A DNA stretch of 64,000 nt. Origin: Crocodylus rhombifer (lineage: Eukaryota > Chordata > Crocodylia > Crocodylidae). The translations under genes were made by a program, and so were the position numbers. Within the stretch, counting starts at the first letter, position 1; each line of letters begins with the position of its first letter. Below, in pieces: positions 41,701-49,365 of the stretch. Below the pieces are notes generated by a model. It ran no database searches. It worked only from the letters and a program-made list of their open reading frames with translations, and was not told where the DNA came from. Location: contig JAVSML010019038.1 in assembly GCA_038503035.1 (NCBI GenBank), forward strand, positions 17,989 through 81,988, given 5' to 3'.

Positions 41701-44700
41701 CAGGTCCCTTAGCCTCTCCTCATAAGGCCTGCCCTGCTGACCCCTGATCATACGAGTGGCCCTCCTCTGAACTCTTTCCATATCGTCCACGTCCCTCTTG
41801 AAGTGTGGCGCCCAGAACTGGACGCAGTACTCCAGCTGCGGCCTGACCAGTGCCGCATAGAGGGGGAGGATCACCTCCCTGGACCTGCTCGAGATGCATC
41901 TGTGGATGCATGACAGGGTACGGTTGGCCTTCTTGACTGCCTCCCCGCACTGCCGGCCCATGTTCATCGTGGAGTCAATGACGACTCCAAGATCCTTTTC
42001 CGTCTCCGTGCTGGCAAGAGGGGAGTTCCCCAACCTGTAAGTGTGGTGCCGGTTCTTCCTCCCCATGTGCAACACCTTGCACTTATCAGTGTTAAACCCC
42101 ATCCTATTCTCATCCGCCCACCGTTGCAACCTGTCAAGGTCAGCTTGTAGCCTATTGCACCCTTCTAGTGCACCCACATCCCCCCACATCTTAGTGTCAT
42201 CAGCAAACTTGAACAGGGTGCTTTCTACCCCCTCATCCAAGTCACTGATGAAGATGTTGAACAGTGCGGGCCCAAGGACCGAGCCCTGCGGACCCCCACT
42301 GCCCACGTCCTTCCAGGTCGAGAAGAACCCATCCATCACCACCCTCTGGGTGCGGCCCTCCAGCCAGTTGGCTACCCATTTGACCGTGTGGGCATCGACA
42401 CCACAGTCTCCCAGCTTTTTGATGAGGACAGGGTGAGAGACAGTGTCGAAAGCCTTCCGGAAGTCCAGAAAGACTACATCCACAGCAACCCCTGCGTCTA
42501 ATGATTTTGTGACCTGATCGTAAAAGGCCACCAGGTTGGTCTGACAAGACCTGTCACTGATGAACCCGTGTTGGTTGCCCCTGAGCATGCATTCCCCCGC
42601 AAGGCCCTCCTGGATGTGTGCCAGGATAATTTTTTCAAAGAGCTTACCTGGGATTGAGGTAAGACTAACTGGCCTGTAATTTCCTGGGTCCTCTTTTTTT
42701 CCCTTTTTGAAGATAGGGACCACATTGGCCCTCTTCCAGTCATAGATTCATAGATTCATAGATTCATAGATGCTAGGGTCGGAAGGGACCTCAATAGATC
42801 ATCGAGTCCGACCCCCTGCATAAGCAGGAAAGAGTGCTGGGCCTACATTACCCCAGCTAGATACACATCCAACCTTCTCTTGAATACCCCCAGGGTAGGG
42901 GAGAGCACCACCTCCCTTGGGAGCCCGTTCCAGACCTTGGCCACTCGAACTGTGAAGAAGTTCCTCCTAATATCTAATCTAAATCTGCTCTCCTCTAGCT
43001 TGTGGCCATTATTTCTTGTAACCCCCGGGGGCGCCTTGGTGAATAAATACTCACCAATTCCCTTCTGTGCCCCCCTGACGAACTTATAGGCAGCCACCAG
43101 GTCGCCTCTCAACCTTCTCTTGCGGAGGCTGAAAAGGTCCAGTTTCTCTAATCTCTCCTCATAGAGCTTGGCCTGCAGGCCCTTAACCATACGAGTGGCC
43201 CTTCTCTGGACCCTCTCCAGGTTATCCGCATCCTTCTTGAAGTGCGGCGCCCAGAATTGCACGCAGTACTCCAGCTGCGGTCTGACCAGCGCCCGATAGA
43301 GGGGAAGTATCACCTCCTTGGACCTATTTGTCATGCATCTGCTGATGCACGATAAAGTGCCATTGGCTTTTCTGATGGTTTCGTCACACTGCCGACTCAT
43401 GTTCATCTTGGAGTCCACTAGGACTCCAAGATCCCTTTCCACTTCCGTGCCACCCAGCAGGTCATTTCCTAGGCTGTAGGTGTGCTGGACATTTTTCCTC
43501 CCTAGATGCAGCACTTTGCATTTCTCCTTGTTGAACTGCATTCTGTTGTTTTCTGCCCACTTGTCTAACCTGTCCAGGTCTGCTTGCAGCTGTTCCCTGC
43601 CCTCCGGCGTGTCCACTTCGCCCCATAGCTTAGTGTCCGGCACCTCACCAGAGCACCACGAGTGATGGCGTCCAAAGAGCAAGGCCCTGCCCACACGCGC
43701 CTGCCCAGGTCCCGGCATCCCTGCCACTCCAGCCTGCAGCACCCTCCCTCTTACCCAGCATCTGCCAGCCCTGCTGCCCAGCTCAGCTCTGTTTGCACCC
43801 CAGCGCCTGCTGGTTTGTGTGGGGCTGATGCTGCCACTGCATAGAAGCAGTTTCTGGGCCTGTGTTATAAGCAGAAAGATACAGCGTCCAAGTTTGGGGG
43901 GTGGCTGAGGGGAGGCGTCCAAGCACTGGAGCGAAGCAGGACTCCTGAAGCCAGCCAGACTCCCCAGGGAGCAGCTTCTTCCAGCCAGGAGTGCTCATGG
44001 CAGGGTTTGGAGCCCTTCCTTCCTTCCAGCTCATGGTGCATGCGCTAGGGAGCCCGAGACCCTTAGAAAAGGAGCACAAGAGGGTGAATAAAGTGGGATA
44101 TCAGTTTGGGGGCAGGGAGCGGTCTGCTGGGAGCCCTGTGTGGCAAGGCACTGGTGCTAGCGTGCCTGTCCCCATTCCAGGATAGCATCAGCTTGCTGCT
44201 GGAGGCTGTGAGGACCAAAAATGAGGAGCTTGCCCAGACATGGAAGAAATCGGAGCAGTGGGCCACCATCGAGCAGCTCTGCAGTGAGTAGCCACGGCCC
44301 CCTCTGTCCTCCTGCCTCGGGCATCAGGCTGGGGAGGGACAACTGATGTGGTTTGACCAGGGAGACTGCGCAGGGCGCTGAGCTGGCTCCTGCCGCCTCT
44401 GGGGCTCAGCAGGCTGCAGGAAGGCAGAAGCAGCTTGGGGTTGTGCTCAACGGGACAGGGGAGAAGCTCATTACCCACAAGGCTGCAGCCTGCTGAGATG
44501 GCTCCCTCGGCCTCTCCAGAGCAGCTGCCTGCCCCCTCTGGGCACTGCCCCCTGGCAGCAGTGGCGGGGGGGGCCGGAGGCAGGCTGGGCCTGTGGCATG
44601 AGGCTGCTGCTTACTCGGGGCCTCTGGCACAGCCGTGGTGGCCAGGGGCACCTCTGTTGTAGCTGATGCTGGCTGGGCTCTGGGGCAGCGCCTGACTGCT

Positions 44701-45016
44701 GCAAGGGAGGGTTCAAAGGGATGGTTTCAGGGTTGTCTGCAGACATGGGCTGGGCTCATGGGGCTGTTCCGGTGTCGTGTCTTGGGCTTAGTCCATCTAG
44801 GCCTGACGTGCAACCCCCCCCTCCCCAGCCAGGTGTAACGTGCGGTTCCCTCCCACAGGCACGGTGGGCGTCCAGCTCTCAGGACTGCACGAGTATGGTG
44901 CTGTGGGCAGCTCACAGCACGCCGCAGCTGCGGCCGTGTGGGCCTGCCAGCACTGCACCTTCATGAACCAGCCCGGCACGGATCACTGCGAGATGTGCAG
45001 CCTGCCCAGGACCTAG
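8708..45016 (+). CDS. NPLOC4: NPL4 homolog, ubiquitin-recognition cofactor of p97/VCP
   Basis: Seventeen coding exons, all GT-AG: 8708-8722, 11678-11758, 14408-14520, 15808-15987, 18321-18369, 19248-19342, 20431-20554, 21203-21382, 24459-24545, 26138-26209, 26863-26989, 29417-29577, 37708-37779, 39885-39980, 40556-40672, 44181-44283, 44859-45016. Phases join throughout to give 609 aa, against about 608 in human. The N-terminal ubiquitin-like domain (about 1-80, starting [13 protein letters not shown]) binds p97. A zinc-binding part follows (C131, H133, C139, C142; C189, C195, C206, C209), then the inactive MPN-type NPL4 domain (about 225-540). A C-terminal NZF finger (C587, C590, C601, C604) binds ubiquitin. 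With UFD1 and p97 it unfolds polyubiquitinated proteins in ER-associated degradation and chromatin extraction. The introns are rich in CR1 and MITE-like repeats. No exon is broken. Confidence 0.97.
9131..9720 (-). mobile_element. Old CR1 LINE fragment in NPLOC4 intron 1
   Basis: Read on the minus strand this resembles the 3' part of CR1. The plus strand has the usual phrases: gtgaagccggaaggggccgtccggtccag near the left end, gtccagtctcctcttgaagatgtcc, and the late reverse transcriptase region with cttctctggactctctcaacc and tgttgaactggacacagt. Many indels and no open frame: a decayed, 5'-truncated copy. Confidence 0.7.
9801..10015. repeat. Dispersed repeat A, copy 2
   Basis: Second copy of the unrecognised repeat at 6432-6666, same orientation, diverged and with indels. 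It lies in NPLOC4 intron 1. Confidence 0.65.
11161..11292 (+). repeat. Short interspersed repeat in NPLOC4 intron 1
   Basis: The stretch starts tgaaagcttgcag, contains cttagttggtctaataaaagg, and ends tctcagaccaacacggctacc. This layout is common in turtle and crocodilian genomes. The same type forms the inverted pair at 7918-8160, and a related left end lies at 21515-21645. Confidence 0.6.
12483..12684. repeat. Dispersed repeat B, copy 2
   Basis: Near-identical to 7411-7613, same orientation, inside NPLOC4 intron 2. Differences are mostly single-base changes and 1-base indels, so the two copies are of moderate age. Confidence 0.75.
15988..18320. other. NPLOC4: NPLOC4 intron 4
   Basis: No coding sequence or obvious transposon is seen. 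The part from about 17,000 to 18,150 is less GC-rich than its surroundings and could include conserved non-coding sequence, judged only from composition. A short GT run sits near 17,912. Confidence 0.35.
21515..21645 (+). repeat. Short interspersed repeat, left-end portion, NPLOC4 intron 8
   Basis: Begins agcagtggttagccatgtta and runs through ccaccttagagcctaactgg, aaagaggcacggac and tttcataggcaacaacttg. These phrases are typical of an abundant reptile repeat whose ends match in inverted orientation the terminus seen at 11,292. Confidence 0.55.
21889..22560 (-). mobile_element. CR1 LINE 3' fragment, NPLOC4 intron 8
   Basis: On the minus strand this is the 3' end of a CR1. On the plus strand the terminal part reads aatcagaacatgagggctgg, then ccgaccctctgctccaagcagg, then tcttcctaatatctaaccta. 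The late reverse transcriptase section follows, with ttttgttggaccctctccaa and cccaaaactggacacaagac. The frame is broken; the copy is 5'-truncated and old. Confidence 0.8.
25234..25339. repeat. Perfect 48-bp inverted repeat with 10-base spacer, NPLOC4 intron 9
   Basis: 25234-25281 and 25292-25339 are exact reverse complements over all 48 bases. The left arm starts ggtttctcttgtgcctcaag and the right arm ends with its complement; the spacer is aacatcactg. The composition is mixed and not simple. A transcript through it would form a long perfect hairpin. It could be a recent foldback or MITE-like insertion, a template-switch event, or an assembly artefact. Confidence 0.9.
25556..25685 (-). mobile_element. 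CR1 LINE terminal fragment, NPLOC4 intron 9
   Basis: About 130 bases match the CR1 3' end in minus orientation: atcatagagaagtagggctg, ggaagggacctccag, cccaatcccctgcctgaggc. It lacks any coding part. Confidence 0.75.
27130..27380 (+). mobile_element. CR1 LINE 3' fragment, NPLOC4 intron 11
   Basis: Plus orientation. It carries the last CR1 coding stretch (gagtcttcaaaaggaggcta) and the 3'UTR (gcagggggtcagacttgatc, ggtcccttccgaccctgcc). It is abutted by a second CR1 piece. Confidence 0.75.
27384..27605 (+). mobile_element. Second CR1 LINE 3' fragment, NPLOC4 intron 11
   Basis: Plus orientation, directly following the first piece. It restarts at ggttggatatcaggaaaaaa (the late coding part), runs through gaggtggtggactctccatc, and ends in ttcattgtctatgattct. 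A restart of the same coding region shows two insertions. Confidence 0.75.
29578..37707. other. NPLOC4: NPLOC4 intron 12 (8.1 kb)
   Basis: The largest intron. I find no coding sequence and no clear CR1. Most is mixed-composition unique sequence. From about 35,870 to 36,260 and 36,950 to 37,240 it becomes AT-rich, with homeodomain-type TAATTA cores (for example near 36,141 and 36,177) and ATTTATATAT runs. That composition suggests conserved regulatory sequence, but only a cross-species alignment could show it. Confidence 0.4.
41320..42744 (-). mobile_element. CR1 LINE, 5'-truncated, open reverse transcriptase frame
   Basis: The minus strand encodes about 440 residues without a stop (42,743 to 41,404). 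In order: [22 protein letters not shown], and the catalytic FADD box in the palm, then the CR1 thumb and C-terminal region ([25 protein letters not shown]). After the frame comes the short 3'UTR with tcggaagggacctagg and the terminal tttcatag. The endonuclease domain and the N-terminal part of the reverse transcriptase are missing, so this copy cannot move by itself. The unbroken frame suggests recent insertion. It sits in NPLOC4 intron 15, opposite to the gene. Confidence 0.9.
42740..42771. repeat. (ATTCATAG)n 3' tail of the upstream CR1
   Basis: Four near-perfect 8-base units of attcatag. CR1 elements end in such 8-base repeats. Here they mark the exact 3' end of the second CR1, where it abuts the truncated 5' end of the first. 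Confidence 0.85.
42744..43642 (-). mobile_element. Second CR1 LINE, 5'-truncated
   Basis: The minus strand carries about 266 open residues, from the DTKLWGEV stretch just after the FADD box to [15 protein letters not shown], followed by a CR1 3'UTR. The reverse transcriptase core is missing. It is related to, but distinct from, its neighbour ([14 protein letters not shown] versus [14 protein letters not shown]), so the pair represents two insertions of related subfamilies and not one duplicated copy. CR1 similarity stops at about 43,642. Confidence 0.88.
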
Positions 45017-46745
45017 CCCTGCCTCCCGCTGGAGCCAGCCCTCCGTAACGCAGGATTGTTTCTCATGCTACCCCACCATATCGCCATGCCGAGCGGGGCA
45101 GGGGGCAGCTGCACCCAGGGGGCTTTGGTCTCACAGCCAGGGGCTGCCCAGGGGCAAGGGGTTAGGAGACAGGCTGAACCTGCCTACCCAGTGCAGGGAG
45201 CTGACACTTTCCGTTTCCATCTTTCCCAGAAGGGATATGGGCTCTGTCCCCTGGCACTTCTGCCCCTGTGCCTCTCTGGCTCGCAGGCCTTGCTAGGCTG
45301 CAGCTGCTTTTCCCTTCCCTTCCAGTTGTGCAAAGGCAGGAGGGTGCTGCAGGGCTGGTGATACAGGGCTGCCCCGTTGGCTTGCACGGTATCGGCCCCT
45401 GCTCCCCGCAGCCCCAAGCGCGTGGGGCCGGGGGTGGTAGGACAGCAAGCACAGCTGGGTCTGGCAGGCTGCTATCATGTGCCTGCTGCCCCCCTCACCC
45501 TGTGCCTGGCTTTTCTTCCCAGAACCCCAATCTGCTTGTGTGTGGGCAGCTCTGCTCCAGGGCTGGGCGGGAGGGTCACTGATGGGGCCTCGGCGCACAC
45601 CAGCCCTGCAGTGTATGGCCACAGCTGAAAGCTTTGCCTGTTCTCTACCCATGTGATGGAAAGGTGCTGCAGGTGGCACATAGCTGCTCCTGCTTGTCCA
45701 CCTCCTCCAGGGCAGCACGAGGGGCCTGCTGGGGGGGTGCCCATCCCTAGTGCCCAAGCTAGAGGGGGAAGCCGGCTTCTTGGCTAAGCCTACCATCCGG
45801 CACATGAACAATGGGGGCATATCACCAAGTGGCATGTGCCCTCGCATCCCCTGCTTCCAGCCCCTCGCCTTTGTGCCTGGCACCCTCTATGCAGAGTAGG
45901 TGCCAACTGCTAGCAAGGAATTGCCACTCGTGCCCACTTTGCCGGGGCTGCTACATTCACAGCTGGAGTCTGAGCACGGGGAAGGCACCCACAAAGCAGA
46001 GCTCAGCATCCAGGCAGGAGGGTCCTGGCCGGGGCTGTGGCCTGCTCTTCTCCTGCGTCTTGCAGGAACCCAGGCTCAAAGCTCCCCCTCGGACTCCGAG
46101 CTGGGCTTGGGGCTGCAGCCCTCCCAGTGCCCATCACAGATGCACCTTGGCTGGCCACCCCAAGAGCTGGCCAGTGGCCGGTTGCTCCCAGCTACCTCCC
46201 CCCAGCCCTTGGTGGTTCTCCCCTCCATGTTCCTGGCTTCCAGACCTGCATAGGAGCCACCTCTCCCTGCTCCCAGAGGCAGGCTGCTCTGTGCACTGGG
46301 CTCCACTCCCAGGCTGGGTGTTAGGATAGACCGGGCCATCCCCATAGGGTAGACCAGCCTCCCTGCACTCTCCGCTGCCCTGCAAGGCCGGTTCTGGAGT
46401 CTCCATTTACCCAAGCCCCCCACACAAGTTGGGAGGTGTCACCTTCCTCCCCCCCCCTTCCTCTGCAAGAGCCTGGCCCCGGGGCTGAAGTTTCTGCCCC
46501 ACGGGGAGAGGTTCAGTTCGAGAGGACTAGTGGCTGCTCCCTGCCCCGTGCATGGACAGGCAGGCAGCCGTCTGGCTGGCTGGCCAGCCCGGGGCGTGCG
46601 TGTTGCTTAGGGCCCTGGGCTGTAACTGCTCTTGCTTTCCTCCCATGGTGGCGGGGGGGCGGTGGAGGGGTGCACCAGATGGGGCTGGGCTTGCTGCCCT
46701 CAACTCCCGCAAGTGGAATCCAATAAAGTACCTGGAATGGGAACA
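45017..46745 (+). other. NPLOC4: NPLOC4 3'UTR
   Basis: About 1.7 kb of GC-rich sequence between the stop codon and the first canonical AATAAA (46,722). No separate gene is seen. A long 3'UTR is usual for this gene. Confidence 0.65.
46722..46727 (+). terminator. NPLOC4: NPLOC4 polyadenylation signal
   Basis: AATAAA within ccaataaagtacc, followed by a T-rich and GT-containing stretch (cttttgttctggg). It is the first canonical signal that I see after the stop codon. Confidence 0.7.
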
Positions 46746-46759
46746 GCTGCGTCTGCCCT

Positions 46760-47700
46760 TTTGTTCTGGGCCCCAGTGCCTGCCTGCAGGGAGCAGAGCC
46801 AAAGCACTGAGTAGCTGGGCACAGATGAGAGCGCCAGGAGATGCCTTGCCCTGGCTTGTGACCCACCCTCCTAGGTGGACATGGGGGCCTGGCTGCACTC
46901 AGAGCAGGTGCCTGCCCTTGCACCCCCAGCCTTGGGTCACTGTCCAGCCTTGTGGCTCCATCCACCTGGTGGGAAGGTTGTAGGCCCCTGAGCACAGCCT
47001 GGTCCCAGGTCCAGGGAGGCCCACGCCTGCTGCTGGGGGCTCAGCAGGAGGCAGCCATACCCAGGAGGTCAGAGAGGCAGACAGCTGTGTGCATCAGGTG
47101 AGGCATCTTGAGTGCATTAGCCACTGGGCAGGCCACAACGAGCAAACCTCCTGCGGCTTCTCTGATCTCTACTTCCTGCCTCCCCCAGCCACAGGGCCAG
47201 GTGGGCGCAAGTCCTGACCTGGGGGAGCAGCTCTGGCGGGGAAGAGGACAGTGGGGAGCTTTGTCAGGGCGCTGCAGCAGCAAACGGCAGGGCTGGGTGC
47301 TACGGAGCTATGCCCACAAGGCAAGGGCTAAGCCCTGCGGATCCCTGCAGGCTGGAGCTGCCGGGCCGGGACCGAGGCCATGATAATGGCTCCTGGCATT
47401 GCTAGGAGCTGGCTCAAGCTCAGGGCCCTGCTCTGGGCAATCCCAGCAGTAGCTCCGAGCCATGCTGTGCCCCAGCACCTGGGGCAGAACCCGAGCTCGG
47501 CTGCCAGGTTCCTGGCCTGTGTCCTCGGCGACCCCAGGCCGGAGCCAGCACTGATGTCAGCAGCACCGGGGGCAGCTGCTGCCCGGAGCTCCCCCCGCCA
47601 GGGCCCTTCCCCACGGCCTCGTCCCCAGGGACAGAGGGGGGCGGGCAGCTGGCAGGCCAAGCTGGTCTGGTTGCAATCAGCGGGGATGTGTGGCTTGGCC
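46760..47700. other. Intergenic DNA between NPLOC4 and the small secreted-protein gene
   Basis: GC-rich sequence. No coding exon or transposon is recognised on either strand. Confidence 0.45.
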
Positions 47701-47716
47701 AGAGGCCAGGCCGGCG

Positions 47717-47813
47717 TGTTAAAAGGGGAAGGAGCTGGGGCCGGAGTTGGAGAAGCTGGGAGCAGGCAGGGCAGTCGCCACATCCTGGGGCTCCACGCAG
47801 CAGGTAGGAGCTG
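47717..47813 (+). promoter_or_regulatory. Putative TATA-like promoter and non-coding first exon of the small secreted-protein gene
   Basis: gttaaaaggg at about 47,715 resembles a TATA box. A start about 30 bases later would give a short first exon ending at the consensus donor cag|gtagga at 47,813/47,814. The matching acceptor, after a pyrimidine-rich tract, ends at 48,100, seven bases before the ATG. This model comes from sequence signals only. Confidence 0.4.
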
Positions 47814-48107
47814 CCGCGTTCCTGCCGGACAGGGGCACCCCTGCAGCGTGCCCCTGGTTGGCATGCAAGGGGGTCCCTGCTCGGGCCCGGCTGGGACGAG
47901 GAGCTGGCAGCCACAGGTGCCAGGAGCCAACAATACCCCAGCTGCGTCCTCCTGGGTCCGTGCCCGGCTGCCCACCCCTACGTCTGGGCATGCGGCCGTC
48001 CCCCCCGGCCTGCCGGGCCAAAACCCACCCCCGCCGGGTGCGGACACAGGATGGAGCAGAGGGGCAGCCGTCCCAACCTCTCCCGTGCTTCGTCGTGCAG
48101 GAGGAGC

Positions 48108-48687
48108 ATGAAGCGGGTTCTCGCCTGCCTGCTCCTGGCAGCCGCAGGCTGTGCCGTCAAACAGAAGCGGCAGCCAGCGGAGCGGGACTACCGGCCAGAA
48201 GGTAAGACCCCCGCTCGGCTGGCAGGGGGCACGGGAGCTGCCCGGCTCAGCTGAGGCGCAGCGACCCCCACGCCGTTGTGTCTCCCCCCAGCTGAGAAGG
48301 CGAGCGCCAAGGGCTGCGCCAACCTCACCGTGGTGCTGGACAACTGGAAGTTCGCCATCCTGTCCCAAACGAAGAACATGCTGCTCTTCGACCACCACAC
48401 CGTGCTGCCCGACTACGGACGGTGAGCCGCTGGGGCCGGGGGGACGCTCCCGCCCCGCCCGGCCTTGCCGCGGCCCGGCCCTGACGCAGCCCGCCCGCAG
48501 GATCGCGGCGCTGTCGGGGGCGCTGGACGAGCTGCACGCCCAGTTCAAGGCGCTGAAGGAGCGGCTGGGCGACCTGACCGCCCGCTTCGAGGGCGTGGAG
48601 GCCTTCGTGGACCAGTTGAGCGCGGCCCGCCGGCACGGCCCCCGGCCCGCCAAGCGCCGCCGCGTGCTGACCCGACCGGCGCCCTGA
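48108..48687 (+). CDS. Unrecognised small secreted protein with a helical C-terminal half
   Basis: Coding exons 48108-48201, 48292-48421 and 48501-48687 join in frame with GT-AG introns to give 136 aa. The protein opens with MKR and a hydrophobic run ([14 protein letters not shown]), a good signal peptide, then a basic, hydrophilic stretch ([14 protein letters not shown]). Next comes a domain with one cysteine, an N-glycosylation site (NLT) and the phrase [20 protein letters not shown]. Residues about 78-120 ([20 protein letters not shown] and on) show heptad spacing and may form a coiled coil. The tail is strongly basic ([10 protein letters not shown]). I do not recognise the family. Consistent splice sites, a polyadenylation signal 55 bases after the stop and frame continuity argue for a real gene. 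I recall no human gene between NPLOC4 and FAAP100, so it may be lost or unannotated in mammals. Confidence 0.72.
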
Positions 48688-48741
48688 CGGCCTCGCACCT
48701 TGGCCCTCAAGGGCAGGATGCGGCCCGCGGGCCACGCCAGA

Positions 48742-48747
48742 AATAAA
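48742..48747 (+). terminator. Polyadenylation signal of the small secreted-protein gene
   Basis: AATAAA within agaaataaagacc, 55 bases after the TGA stop. This gives a very short 3'UTR. Confidence 0.75.
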
Positions 48748-48879
48748 GACCCTTGCACCCTCCCGCAGCGCCCGCGCTCAGCACCCTGGGGTCCTCCCCA
48801 GCTGGGGGCAGAGGTCACGGGGAGGAGGGGTGTCCCCCAGCTTGGGGGCGGGGCCTCCCTGGCCCCCGCCCCCCTCCGG

Positions 48880-49029
48880 TCAGTGGCCAATCATTACCGC
48901 CCCAGCCCCCGGGAGTGGGGGAAGGGGGGCCCGCGGCCCCGCCCCGCTTTCCGGCCTGTCGCAAACTGCCCGCCCCTTTGCGGCGGCCGCAGAGGAGCCG
49001 TAAAGCGGAGCCGCCCGCGCCCCCGCCCG
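48880..49029 (+). promoter_or_regulatory. FAAP100: FAAP100 CpG-island promoter and non-coding first exon
   Basis: A CCAAT box (48,887-48,891) is followed by GC boxes and dense CpG. A consensus donor (cccg|gtaagt) follows 49,029, and an acceptor (ccccgcag) ends at 49,359, six bases before the FAAP100 ATG. This implies an untranslated first exon and a 330-base first intron. Confidence 0.6.
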
Positions 49030-49084
49030 GTAAGTGTCGCCGCCGCGCGCCGGGAGCCCGGATCGGGGCCCGCGGGGGGGCGCG

Positions 49085-49335
49085 GGGCCGAAGGGGCGGG
49101 GCTATAAGGGGTTGGGGCGGAGCTATAGGGGGATGGGGCGACTGCGGGGGGATGGGGCGGAGCGCCGGAGGTCTGGGGGCGGGGCTCTAGGGGCTGGGGG
49201 CACTATAGGGGAATGGGGCGGAGCACTGGAGGCCAGGGGCGGGCCACACCGGTGGGGGCGGGGCCATGGGCCCTGCAGGTGGGGGCGGGGCCGTGGCCCC
49301 CGTGGGTAGAGCCCCGCGGGTGGGGGCGAGGCCGG
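49085..49335 (+). repeat. GC-rich degenerate minisatellite in the FAAP100 5'UTR intron
   Basis: Repeated modules of ggggcgg(a/g)gc followed by ctataggggg or variants (49,100; 49,122; 49,200), then gtgggggcggggcc units (49,250 to 49,330). Units vary from about 20 to 40 bases. Many G-runs of four or more could form G-quadruplexes on the coding strand. Confidence 0.65.
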
Positions 49336-49365
49336 CGCGGCTGACGGGCGTCCCCGCAGGCGGCG

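Noticed and set aside
41404..43922. Possible host gene from two long minus-strand frames
   Set aside because: Both are CR1 reverse transcriptase remnants (FADD box, CR1 C-terminal motifs) and not host exons.
47328..48890. Minus-strand 520-residue open frame
   Set aside because: It runs antisense to the small secreted-protein gene in very GC-rich DNA, is proline/arginine/glycine-rich, and has no family motif. Long frames arise there because stop codons are rare.
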